DNA from: Nymphaea colorata
Taxonomy: Eukaryota > Streptophyta > Magnoliopsida > Nymphaeales > Nymphaeaceae
Assembly: GCF_008831285.2 (NCBI RefSeq)
Contig: NC_045146.1
Coordinates: 19,335,149 to 19,399,148, forward strand
Direction of reading: 5' to 3'
Length of the DNA: 64,000 bases
The notes below the pieces were generated by a model. That model saw only the letters and a program-made list of their open reading frames with translations. It was not told where the DNA came from and did no database searches. Made by a program: the position numbers and the translations under genes. Positions 45,411 to 55,179 of this stretch are shown piece by piece. Every line of letters begins with the position of its first letter. Position 1 is the stretch's first letter.

Positions 45411-46321
45411 GAAGTGATTTTGTATGAACTGAATTTGCTACATAATAAAATGTTTGCCTCATTGTTATTTTGGTATGTATAGCTCCTTTTTAATTGTTGT
45501 ATCATCGTACCTCGACGTTTTACGTTTTAACGAAAAAAAAAATATTTGGGGATAAAAGGGTTGGGATGTGACATTATAATTGGATTAAGAACCATTGCAA
45601 TAAGAATCAGTACTCATGCAAACACAGAATATGCATGTATTAGGGCTTTCAGTATATACAAGTAAAAACACACATCAAACAAGCAGATATTTTATAGTAC
45701 TAAAGCAAAGAATAGAAGACCGTTTTACTCAAACAACAAAAAAAGGTCCAGGCATAAGCTGAATATCCACATAAGACTTCCTTTGCCAACTCAATGCTCA
45801 TATTTTTGAGATACTAATGGAATTTGCCACTCACCTCAGTATATCCCATAGAACTGATGCCATTCTTGGCAAGGTTTTCCTCATGAATTTTTTCCAAGCT
45901 ATGGTTTTTCTTGAGAAATTTTAAAAATTGATGACATTGACTGAACAAACAGAAAATAGGTTTTCTATTATTTTCCTTGTGAATGCATTAGAAAAACAAT
46001 TAGATTTTTTTAGAATATAAAACAAACAGAAAGAAAGAAAATGATTTACCTAAAAATGTGAAGCACAGACCTTTGTGAAATCTCAAGAAATATCAGGAAC
46101 ATTTCATAAAACCGTTATGAATATTTTTGGGATAAAATAATAAAATTTTGATTTTCAACAATATTCTTGAAATTCTGAAATAATTTTCTCATACCAGTTA
46201 CTGGCCTCAAAATGCCAACAATACTGGTGGCCTTGGTACACTCATATTCATGCAATGAAAGTTCCAACTTGCAGCACAAACAACAAAGAGCAATGAAATT
46301 CCTTTTTCCATCAGTGCTCAC

Positions 46322-46517
46322 CCGAGAGAGGAAGTCCGCGGCCATATGTCTAACATCTTTTGGATCATCCGAGCTGCACTTGGAAATAAGAGCCCACACT
46401 GCTGAAACGGTTGAAGGATCACAATGCCAGTAACTGGATTCCTTCTGACACTCATTCATGTTCTTTTCAGGTTGAATGATTTCGCGCATTGACAACTTCC
46501 AGTGAAGTGCTCTAAGC
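46322..46517 (-). CDS. ATM: ATM exon 9
   Basis: 196 bp. One base completes Arg, then LRALHWKLSMREIIQPEKNM through DDPKDVRHMAADFLSR. It matches plant ATM 'ALWALIFKCFPNDPGDVRGLVADFISR'. The donor CGG|GTGAGC is strong, and the join SR|VGIGDP is the family's. The frame runs on past the donor, but that part is intronic. Confidence 0.93.
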
Positions 46518-46743
46518 CTACAAACAAATCAGCAAAAAGTGAAAAAGGAAATGATACGTTGCAACAGAGCATTAAAATTAATAAGAAATGCAGAAAAGCA
46601 TCTCCAGCAATATTGATTTATCCAGAAGCATGAAGCAGGATAAATGAAGAAAAAAAGTAAGGTCCTGGAAATGTTACTCGTCTTCTGAATCTTCTTGATA
46701 CAAAGGAAAAGAATTTTCTACCGTTGTGTAACAAGTTCATTAC

Positions 46744-46790
46744 CTCCAGAAACGTACTGCCTGAGGAAGGTCGCCCATTCGCTGTACAAA
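46744..46790 (-). CDS. ATM: ATM exon 8
   Basis: A 47-bp exon coding FVQRMGDLPQAVRFW plus two bases of Arg. The acceptor is AACAG and the donor GAG|GTAATG. Phase fits both neighbours. Confidence 0.9.
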
Positions 46791-46876
46791 CTGTTATAAT
46801 GAAGATAAAGACATATGATTTTGTCAACTAAAAAATTACATCCACCTGAAAGAGGACAACAAAGAAACTAACCTAC

Positions 46877-46975
46877 CTTGACAAACTGATCTGCAGCGCT
46901 GCAGCTTGATTGAAGTTTCTGATGGAAAGTTCTAATCTTCTCAAAACAATCAACTTCAGGAAGGGGTTCCAACTC
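46877..46975 (-). CDS. ATM: ATM exon 7
   Basis: Thirty-three codons, ELEPLPEVDCFEKIRTFHQK through AADQFVK, phase 0. This is the same kind of HEAT-region linker as in plant ATM ('LEPLP'). The acceptor is TCAAG and the donor AAG|GTAGGT. Confidence 0.9.
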
Positions 46976-47058
46976 CTTGATAATAATTATTGCATCAACA
47001 AAAGTAAATCCACTTGGAGTATGACCCACCAATGAAATTCAGTTAACTAGAAGCATAC

Positions 47059-47199
47059 CATGATATAACCATATAGAGATTCATCCGCTTCAACAATCAA
47101 CTTATGAAGAAGAAACAGAGCACTAGAAGAAGGCATATTGGTGCATCTATCACGTTGGTCAACAGAAATGCAACAAGCAACCAGCTTTGATACTAAAAA
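47059..47199 (-). CDS. ATM: ATM exon 6
   Basis: Forty-seven codons, FLVSKLVACCISVDQRDRCT through SLYGYIM, phase 0. Helical HEAT-type sequence. The acceptor is ATGCAG and the donor ATG|GTATGC. Confidence 0.9.
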
Positions 47200-47291
47200 C
47201 TGCATTTGTATCAGCATACCTTTTCAATAATTTCAAAAGTATAATGCGAAGAACAAAATTCACCATAGGAGAACAAAAGGGGAGATGTTAC

Positions 47292-47433
47292 CTGGAGTTG
47301 CTCGCCAAGTACAGAAATTGAATCACTTGAGCTATTATTTCTAAAGTTTTCAAGCAACAAAGAGATTAAGAAACAGCATTTCTCCTCCAATACAGGGAAC
47401 TCAATGCACTGTCCAATCAAATTGAAAAGGTAG
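47292..47433 (-). CDS. ATM: ATM exon 5
   Basis: 142 bp. One base completes Ser, then YLFNLIGQCIEFPVLEEKCC through SVLGEQLQ. It matches plant ATM 'YLYNLIG..IEFPVFEEKFCFLISLL'. The acceptor is CTGCAG and the donor CAG|GTAACA. Confidence 0.92.
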
Positions 47434-47764
47434 CTGCAGAAATAAAAAACAAAAGAAAATTTCACAAAGTTCACCAACATGCAAATTGCTGGACTCTACC
47501 AAGTGACATCAAAATCAGAAAGAGGAAAAAGAACACTACAGCCCGCCAGAAAGAATTAGCATAAACTGCCAACAAAGGTATCCACATGCAACTGCTGAAC
47601 AAGGTAGAAAGAGGAAAAGTGGTGAAAGATTAAGCTAGGCATGTGATAGACAGCATATCATCAGTCAAACTCATTTCAAATGCTTATGAAACTAAATTAA
47701 GACTTGGTATGAAAGCCACACTAAAGGGAACAGAAATAATAATTGCAAAATCCAGAACAAGCAC

Positions 47765-47794
47765 CTGCAGCACTCAAATATCTGCCGTATTCTC
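47765..47794 (-). CDS. ATM: ATM exon 4, a 30-bp micro-exon
   Basis: Only 30 bp, coding RIRQIFECC with one base before and two after. The acceptor is GGTCAG and the donor CAG|GTGCTT. It is accepted because it restores phase between exon 3 (ends with two bases) and exon 5 (starts with one). It gives SW-RIRQIFECC-SYLFNLIG, a plausible ATM reading. Confidence 0.82.
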
Positions 47795-48496
47795 CTGACC
47801 AAAAGAAAGCATAGATTAACAAGAGCTAGTCTAGTTTCAACATTCACAACCAAAATATGGAGTGTGCTGCATAGGTGTTCCCGCGTAAATAAGTATTGAG
47901 TGTAATATTTGGATGTGAAATTGCCATATAAAATTCCTCCGCAGATTTCATTTGCAAATTATGCGTATATTGGATCATTTACACTCAAGATAAAAAAAGT
48001 AACTATCTCTAAGATTGAAAGACACAGAAAATCATAAGTTCAGTATGTCACCCACACAACTACCTGTATGTGGCCTGATTAAACCATCACATCCCAACAA
48101 GCACGTGTGATTGTCCAACAAGAAATAATGAAAGGTGAAGAAAGATCTTCCTGACGAGCATGGGTGTTCGAGAACAATACCAAAGGCCATCCAGGAATGC
48201 AGAATGGAACAAAATGGAAGAACAACTGGAACCTCAATCAAGCATACACTAACTGAAGTAACATTCCAAGTGATGCAAAGAAACACTAATCAAATAAGCA
48301 CCACAACCATTCCAGGAAATTTTAATTTGCAAAAGAGAAACATGAAAATACAATTAAGAAATTAGCAATAACAGATCAATCAAAAACAGCATCATCCAGC
48401 CAAAGCATGATAACCATGCAATCAATCAAGCTGATAACTTAAAATTGTGTGCAAGCTAGTAGATGTATAGTGATAGATAACCATCATATCCCATAC
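47795..48496 (-). other. Intron 3-4, nothing recognised
   Basis: About 0.7 kb of AT-rich DNA. An 84-codon minus-strand open frame at 48032-48286 resembles nothing and has no matching phase. Confidence 0.55.
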
Positions 48497-48624
48497 CATG
48501 AAGTGCTTGAAACTGATGTACGATAACCAATCACATCGATAAATGCCTCTAATCTTGCCAAGACATGAAACTTGTGCCAGGGAACACTTGCAGCAGTGAT
48601 CTGATGATGTATCTCCAAAAGAAA
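48497..48624 (-). CDS. ATM: ATM exon 3
   Basis: 128 bp, starting in phase 0 with FLLEIHHQITAASVPWHKFH and ending VSSTS plus two bases. It lies in the HEAT region. The acceptor follows a T-run ending GCAG; the donor is ATG|GTATGG. Confidence 0.9.
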
Positions 48625-48727
48625 CTGCAAAAAAAAAAACATAAATTTTTTAAATATTCTAGAAACGAGAGAAGGGAATAAAATCAAACAAAAATTTTCC
48701 AAGTTACATAATTTTCATCTTAATCAC

Positions 48728-48797
48728 CCTGAACACTCTATCCGAGCGGAAAACATGTATCTTATCAACAACACCAGCCCTTTTTGGAATACTGTCC
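48728..48797 (-). CDS. ATM: ATM exon 2
   Basis: Seventy bp. One base completes Met, then DSIPKRAGVVDKIHVFRSDR plus VFR. The acceptor is TGACAG and the donor AGG|GTGATT. Confidence 0.88.
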
Positions 48798-48902
48798 CTG
48801 TCAATACAAAAGCAAATAAAAAGTGAAATAATAGAATCAGTCAGCTACTGAATGAAACAGGTTTAGTCTTCAAACAAGCACGTGACAGAATAAAAACCCC
48901 AC

Positions 48903-49024
48903 ATATCCAAGAATCCATCGACTGTTGTTTGCACAGCAAGTACAACTGTGTCCTTGCAGAAGTAAGGTACTGACGGATCCGATGCAGCAGAACACAGAGA
49001 AAAAAGGCAGCTCACAATTGCTAT
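48903..49024 (-). CDS. ATM: ATM exon 1 of those seen
   Basis: 122 bp, IAIVSCLFSLCSAASDPSVP through TTVDGFLD plus two bases. The acceptor TCTCAG puts it in phase 0; a TAG four bases on is a second possibility. The donor AT|GTGGGG gives the phase exon 2 needs. Earlier exons were not found up to 51.4 kb. Confidence 0.82.
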
Positions 49025-51444
49025 CTGAGAAAGCAAATGCATTCAGGTCAAAATAGGATAATCTAAAATTTTCATATCATAGGCAGGCAACAGAACAGTG
49101 AAAAATAAAAACGTCAGAGAAGAAAGCCAAGAATACCAATATAACTAGTTGAACAAAATAAATGAGAAAAGGTGAATAAGAACAAATAGATATTATCACA
49201 ATGGAGCAGAGTAATCATTTGTTAGTCTCAAAATGAAAAAGATGCCTTTCTACACTAGCATAACAGGAGACAGTAATCAACTGTCAGATAAGTCACACTG
49301 GTATGGGTGTGTGCGCAGGTATTAAACATACAACACAGCAACTTAAAAAAAACATAGAAATCGAGTACAGAAACTAAACATGTGATTTCATGAAATCATA
49401 AAGTTACATATAATCATGATTGTAAGTTATTGACTATTGAATTTTGAAGATTCAAAAGGTTGGCATTCAAAAATTTGTGTTTTCACTAGAATTATTGAAT
49501 TGATTAACGTTTGACCCAAATCTAATCCAAAGTACCTGTGGCTGTATGTGTCGAAATACCTGTCCCATACCTGCCATGCCGACACAGGTATGGACTTGAG
49601 TTACATACCCATATGACTTAGCCCATGAGTTACTTCATCAAATAAAAGTTGTCCTTGGATTCATCCATATTCAAGAAAGCATCGACTAAAATACTTTCCA
49701 GAAAAAATCTGTTTGTTTTTTCTCAAAAAAAAACATATCTGAGTTTCTTAAGTACAATCCTATTTTCAATTTTTGCTCTCTCAAGCAGCAAGAGTTTGTG
49801 TTCATAATATTATTTCTATACCAAATTCAGCCAGTACAGACTTTAAATCCAAGTTCCCTATGTGAGCATGATGAAATGACAACCTATGACAGAAATGAAA
49901 GATGTGTTCTTTCGACCAACAGTTCATCAGATCACACTCAATACATGATAGAAGCTCCTTAAATATCATTAATGTGAAGAAAAGAGCACAAACTTGGTCA
50001 TGTTTACTAAAAGCAACTATAGACTACTATGTCATACTAGTATCCTTAACTGAAAGGATCACCAGATGTGGGATAATAAGTCATTGTATGATTTCTGAAT
50101 TCTTGAATTATAATAGCATTCCTCTGCAAGATATCTGCTTGTCTACCACAACAACTACTAGTTCACGAAACCCATCGAAACCACATCCAAGTGCCTCGAC
50201 ATTAAGCAGCTATGTTTCCAAATCGAAAGTTAGTGACAAGTCTAGACTAGTCAACACTAGTGGTCCAACTCAGTCCATCAGTGAACTAAAATAAAATCAA
50301 TAAAAATTATCCATGTACATAAGAACAATAAAATATGTCGTTTATGAGTGTATCGATCATATGTTGACAATTATTCGTGTAATTCTAAGTATACATACAT
50401 ATACCTATTAGCGTTATTCATGCATTCAAGCTATTTTGAGATTGCTTTCGACCCATCTGTCTATGTGAGAAAGAGAGAGTATACATGAATGCCTACACAT
50501 AAACACACTCACATACACATATATATAACCATGTGGCTCATGCCCCCACACCCATGCCTGTTGAAATTTCATCAGACCCATGTCCACGCCCACCTGCAGT
50601 GACACAGCCTACACCTACATATAACAGAATTAATGCCTCTACATATGAGCACCTTCAGTTTCCAGCCCTTACAACACGCACTAGGCATTTCACTTTCACG
50701 AGACATGTAAGAATTACATATTTTCTAAACGACATAGTACTTCACACTGCATAGTCACAAATAATGTATCGGAGTTTTAAATGGCAATGTTTTTTTGAGG
50801 TATAATACGGTGAGCTTGAAAAAGTCGGAAAAAATATGGTGAATTTTTAAAAATTTTAAAAAACTAAAAATGGAGGAAAAATAAAATAAGTGAGAAACTT
50901 ATAACACACACAACAAAAGATAAAGTAGATTTGCAACAAATAAAAAATAGAAAGTGAAAAGAAAAATATTTGGCATTAAAAAAACTGGAAAAAATGAAAA
51001 AAAGTGAAAAACACGAAAAAAACGCATTTAGAAACACGTTTTTTTGTTTTTAACATTTAAAAAAAATGCGTTTTTTAAAAATTTTAAATGGCCATTTAAT
51101 TTATCACGTTTTTTTCAGAAAAACCACGTTTTCTATGACTATGCTTGATAGTACATAGTTTGAATTTTAATTGTTCATGTACTGATGTATATGTTGGAAA
51201 TTAGGTGGACACATGTATATATCTTGCATTTATGCATAAGCATATATTCAATTATGGCTGTATATGTTTTATACATGTATAACTATGGTTTTATATGTAT
51301 ATATTATATAAATCGGATATATGTGCTTGTAGCGTTGTATATAAGCATAAGTCTATATTTTTAATGTTTTCTTCCTTTTTAGCAAACTCATAGAGTCATA
51401 GCATGAAATAGACCTACAAAAAAAAAATGAGCAAAATATACATG
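49025..51444 (-). other. ATM intron upstream of the first visible exon
   Basis: It holds the MITE-like element at 50750-51143. GTACC/CCATACC-type fragments near 49540-49620 and 50530-50620 resemble eroded hAT-like family ends. I found no further ATM exon, though short ones could be missed. Confidence 0.5.
50750..51143. mobile_element. MITE with CATAGTCA ends
   Basis: The ends CATAGTCA and TGACTATG are inverted around 394 bp of A/T-rich DNA with AAAACGTG/CACGTTTT and AAACGCATTT motifs. Its right arm, read on the minus strand, resembles the left arm of the 29899-30116 element, so the two are probably one family. Confidence 0.6.
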
Positions 51445-51463
51445 TGTTAGAATATTGTGTATT

Positions 51464-51527
51464 GGGAACCGGGTCTGGATATGGACCCGGTCCCATGTGC
51501 GCGGGAACCGAGAGTGGCTCGGTTCCC
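51464..51527 (+). other. Two hairpins in the K 5' LTR
   Basis: Hairpin 1 (51464-51494) has arms GGG-ACCGGGTC and GACCCGGT-CCC. Hairpin 2 (51503-51527) has 10-bp arms GGGAACCGAG and CTCGGTTCCC around an AGTGG loop. The same two structures occur in element J, with a paired change in hairpin 2. Confidence 0.85.
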
Positions 51528-52967
51528 TATGTAACGCTCGACTCGTTTTGTAGGTGGGCCGGATCGGGTCCAGACCCGGACCCGAATCCAGTAGCGTGGG
51601 AGCCCGACGTCGCCCTCTTCTCCCTCGTTTCCCCTCTTCGTCCCTTCCTTTGCTATGACCACAACGCAGAGAAGAGGAAGACGGAGGTCGGTGCAACGGC
51701 GACGGAAGTGGATGGCGGCGGCGGCGACGCTCAGCTTGGGGATGTGTTCTTCCCCCTCATAACAGCGGCTAGAATGCGTTGGTGTGGCTGCATTGCGGGA
51801 TTTTAGCCGTTTGAGGACCTCTCGAACTTGTGAGGTGGCTGCCGAGAGGACTGCAGCAGTTCAGACTCTTAAATTGGGGTGAGCAAGGCCTAATCGAGCC
51901 TAGATTGTTGTATATTTGTTGTTGGAGCATGTATAATTATTAATGGAGCATGCTAGATTTAAGATTTGATGAATTAGGATGTTTGTTAACGACGTTACTA
52001 TTTTGGGGAAGGTCTAGGACTCATGTAGAGGAACGATGATCCATGTCTACAATGATCTTATAAGCATGATGGGTTGATTTTCGAAGCAATTAGGAAGCAT
52101 GGTAGAGATTGTATTGTTGTGGAGAACGTTACAATCGTTTTGGTTAGCTTGGGGAAATATGCTTCTATTGAGGTGCATATACGTTGTATGTTGAGAATCT
52201 TATGGTGGGGAAAACACCTCAACTAAGGAAAACAAGTGAGAATCGTCGTACATGTGATAAGTCGAATACAAGTTTTGAGTTCTAATCGTTGGCGGCAACC
52301 TCGTGGGTTGGGTAGAGACCCTTTTTGGAGGGTTTCGTGGGTCGACACCCATTTGAGGCGAAGACATGCCTTGATGACGGTATTTTCAGATTTGTATCGA
52401 TGGTAAGCGAAACGAGTAGAGAACTTACCATTTTGTTATGTTTGCAGGTACACCGGGCACGTCAAGTAGGCCTTGAGCAATGTGGGTCGTAGTTCAAGGT
52501 GTTTAGTGGACGCGCGACAGGTATGGCGGCATTCCAGGCAAATCCCAGCCTGGGCAATTGTGTGAATGTGTGTTCCTAGGATCGTGGAATCCTAGGATTG
52601 TGATGTGATTCATGGATTGTTTTGTGAATGAATGTGTGTATGCATGCAAATGGTTTGATATGCAAATTGTTTGATATATGATATGATTTGTTTTGAAAGA
52701 CTATGAGAAGCATGTTTTGAAAATGTTACGCATTTGCATATGCTTGCTAGGATTGATAACTGCTTAGGACAGATGAGGTGGGGTATCGAGTCGAGTATCT
52801 CCTCGACCCCAATTATACATTAGAAAGCATCCTAGAATGATAATTGTATAGGACAGATACGAGCCAATCACGGATCGAGACTACTCTCCGTGGTTTGGCT
52901 AAGTTTTGAAAGGTGTGATTGATTGGCTAAGTTTTGAAAGGTGTGATTGATGTGTGTGATTGTGAAT

Positions 52968-53245
52968 TGTAGAAACACACACCAAGATGGAGAGAAAGAG
53001 AAGGAACACACAATATACGTGGAAAACCTCAAAGAGAGGTGAAAAACCACGGAGAAGCTCTAACCTAGGTGCACAACCGCAACCCTAGGAGAGAGAAAAT
53101 CTTATATCACTTAATCAACAATTACACTATAAGTGAGATTAAATAAGAGGGAAAAACGCCTAGGGTACCGAGCCACTCTCGGTACCCGTGCCCATGGGAC
53201 CGGGTCTGGATCCAGACCCGGTTCCCTACACATGATATGTTAACA
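52968..53245 (-). repeat. 3' LTR of element J
   Basis: 278 bp. It contains a 25-base hairpin (53163-53187) and a perfect 24-bp palindrome (53199-53222), arm ACCGGGTCTGGA. Confidence 0.95.
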
Positions 53246-55147
53246 CTCCCCCTCAAGCTTGGCATACATGTCAAACATGCCTAGCTTGCTTACATTTTTC
53301 TCGAATTGAGATGTACATAAGGCTTTGGTTAGAACATCTGCAATTTGATCTTCAGACTTCATATAAGGTAGGATCAACTCCTTTGAATCTATGCGTTCCC
53401 GTATGAAGTGGCGATCAATCTCCACATGTTTAGTTCTGTCATGCAAAACGGGATTATTCGCAAGATTAATTGCAGACTTGTTGTCGCAGTACATCCTCAT
53501 CTTCTCTTCTGTTTCAACACCAATATCTGCTAGGAGAATCTTTAACCATAACATTTCTGTAACTCCCATAGCCACAGCCCTGTATTCAGCCTCAGCACTG
53601 GATCTAGAGCAAACTTCATGCCTCTTACTTCTCCATACAACCAGGTTACCTCCCAGAAAGATGCAGTACCCTGTGGTAGACCTCCTAGTATCAGTACATC
53701 CGGCCCAATCTGCGTCAGAGTATCCTTCAATATTAAGTTGGTCTTGCTGAGTATAGAGTAATCCTTTTCCTGGGTTATTCTTTAGGTACCCCAACACTCT
53801 TTCTGCACTCTTCCAGTGACAATCAGTAGGAGCATGCATAAACTGACTCAACACATTCACAGCATAAGTAATATCAGGGCGAGTAAGAGTAAGATAGATG
53901 AGCTTACCAACCAGCCTCTGATACCGCCCTTTTCCTTCTTCATCTAGGATGTTGCCAGTTTTGATGCTTATCTTTGTACCAGATTCCATTGGAGTTTGAA
54001 AGGGTCTGCATCCAAGTTTGCCTGTCTCCTTTAGAAGATCCAGAGTGTATTTCCTTTGGCTCATAACCAGCCCTGTCTCTGACCGAGCAATCTCTATCCC
54101 CAGAAAGTACCTTAGTTTACCCAAATCTTTAAGATCAAATTCAGCAGCTAACCTCTCCTTCATCTTCTTTTTCTCTTCTTCATCGTCACCTGTGACTATC
54201 ATATCATCAACATACACAAGAAGAAGACTCACCAGGCCATCTCTCTGCTTAATGAATAGGGTGTGATCACCATTTCCCTGTTTGTATCCATTTGTCTTCA
54301 TCACTATCCTCAGTCTTTCAAACCATGCTCTAGGAGACTGCTTTAATCCATACAAGGCTTTCTTAAGATGACAGCATTTTCCACTTTGAACATATCCAGG
54401 AGGCATACTCATATAGACCTCTTCTTCTAGATTGCCATTCAAGAATGCGTTCTTAACATCAAGTTGATCCATGCTCCACCCCTTTTTCACGGCAAGTGCT
54501 AATATGACCCTCACAGTTTTCAGTTTGGCAACAGGTGCAAAGGTTTCAAGATAATCAATACCATATTTCTGGCTAAACCCCTTTGCAACAAGCCGAGCCT
54601 TATACCTTTCCACAGTACCATCTGGTTTGTACTTCACGTTGAACACCCACTTTGAACCAACTAAATGAGTCCCTTTGGGAATATCCACAACTTCCCAAGT
54701 GTCATTCTTTGCCAAGGCATTCATCTCCTCTGTCATGGCCTGTAGCCATTTAGGATCCTCTCTAGCATCTTCCACACACCTGGGAATAACAGACTTAGAC
54801 AAGGATGTTATAAAGCATTTGTAATCCTTACTCAATTTCGCATAAGAGACAAATCTCTGAATAGGATGAGAAGTGCAAGACCTGGTGCCCTTGCGCAGGG
54901 CTATAGGAAGCTCTTCATTGATTAGACTTGGGTCATCCGGGGAGCTCACAGGATTGGGATTGGTTACATCAACATTTTCAATCACATCTGTCTTCTTCCT
55001 TCTGTACACCTGGCCAAACAAATGATCACGGGCTGTAGGCTGATTATCATCAAGACCCTCGTCCATGTGACGGTCTCTATCATCTCTGACTGTGTCTGCC
55101 ACACTTTCACTGGCCTTGTAATCCAAGAAATCCGTAAACTGAATCAA
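53240..55147 (-). CDS. Element J reverse transcriptase and RNase H
   Basis: A 635-codon open frame. [96 protein letters not shown] (catalytic YVDD). RNase H: GYSDADWAGCTDTRRSTTGY, RSSAEAEYRA and MYCDNKSAINLANNPVLHDR. The frame ends inside the first bases of the 3' LTR. In a full copia this is one polyprotein with the upstream frame; here a one-base shift near 55190 divides them. All catalytic boxes I can judge are intact. Confidence 0.93.
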   Translation of the reverse strand: MIQFTDFLDYKASESVADTVRDDRDRHMDEGLDDNQPTARDHLFGQVYRRKKTDVIENVDVTNPNPVSSPDDPSLINEELPIALRKGTRSCTSHPIQRFVSYAKLSKDYKCFITSLSKSVIPRCVEDAREDPKWLQAMTEEMNALAKNDTWEVVDIPKGTHLVGSKWVFNVKYKPDGTVERYKARLVAKGFSQKYGIDYLETFAPVAKLKTVRVILALAVKKGWSMDQLDVKNAFLNGNLEEEVYMSMPPGYVQSGKCCHLKKALYGLKQSPRAWFERLRIVMKTNGYKQGNGDHTLFIKQRDGLVSLLLVYVDDMIVTGDDEEEKKKMKERLAAEFDLKDLGKLRYFLGIEIARSETGLVMSQRKYTLDLLKETGKLGCRPFQTPMESGTKISIKTGNILDEEGKGRYQRLVGKLIYLTLTRPDITYAVNVLSQFMHAPTDCHWKSAERVLGYLKNNPGKGLLYTQQDQLNIEGYSDADWAGCTDTRRSTTGYCIFLGGNLVVWRSKRHEVCSRSSAEAEYRAVAMGVTEMLWLKILLADIGVETEEKMRMYCDNKSAINLANNPVLHDRTKHVEIDRHFIRERIDSKELILPYMKSEDQIADVLTKALCTSQFEKNVSKLGMFDMYAKLEGEC

Positions 55148-55179
55148 CTGATTTGAGGAATACTCTTCACTATTGTGTC

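Larger units (their letters stand above)
41022..45573. mobile_element. Long TG...CA repeat, copy I (solo LTR or non-autonomous LTR element)
   Basis: It begins TGTAACGAGTGGTGCG and ends GGGTTGGGATGTGACA. It is homologous at both ends and inside to copy II (51530-59681), for example through GGTATCGAGTCGAGTATCTC and CACGGATCGAGACTACTCTC. No gag or pol was found. It carries two later changes: a GTATCG-rich insertion (41071-42494) and a 737-bp tandem duplication. Flanking 5-mers do not match, so this copy may be truncated or rearranged. Long LTRs of Ty3/gypsy are the likeliest source. Confidence 0.72.
729..49024 (-). other. ATM: ATM gene, internal part: 36 exons over 48 kb
   Basis: ATM is the PI3-kinase-like protein kinase that signals DNA double-strand breaks in the nucleus. 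I pieced together 36 minus-strand exons by splice sites and by resemblance to plant and human ATM. Recognisable blocks include CLRALQEGD, YEAAWRTGNWDF, LQQTGCTHVLDLYC, LLEPFISFRRVLLQIL, SRTILEQYLKRAV, KFIPLVYQIASRMG and TIDHPYHTIFQLLALANGDR. The exons total 4,044 bp (1,348 codons) with consistent phase throughout, which supports a functional gene rather than a pseudogene. Order: HEAT-type helical repeats (exons 1-17), then the FAT domain (about exons 18-35). Exon 36 enters the segment before the kinase N-lobe. Plant ATM is around 3,800 residues, so both ends are missing here. Introns reach 5.5, 7.0, 7.1 and 8.8 kb because of transposable elements. Exon numbers below count only the exons seen in this window. 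Confidence 0.93.

Noticed and set aside
45835-45940. A minus-strand exon candidate with AG acceptor and GTGAGT donor, reading QCHQFLKFLKKNHSLEKIHE
   Set aside because: Exon 9 ends at a strong GTGAGC donor and joins exon 10 as SR|VGIGDP, the plant ATM order, in phase 0. Adding 106 bp would break the frame. It may be a cryptic exon.
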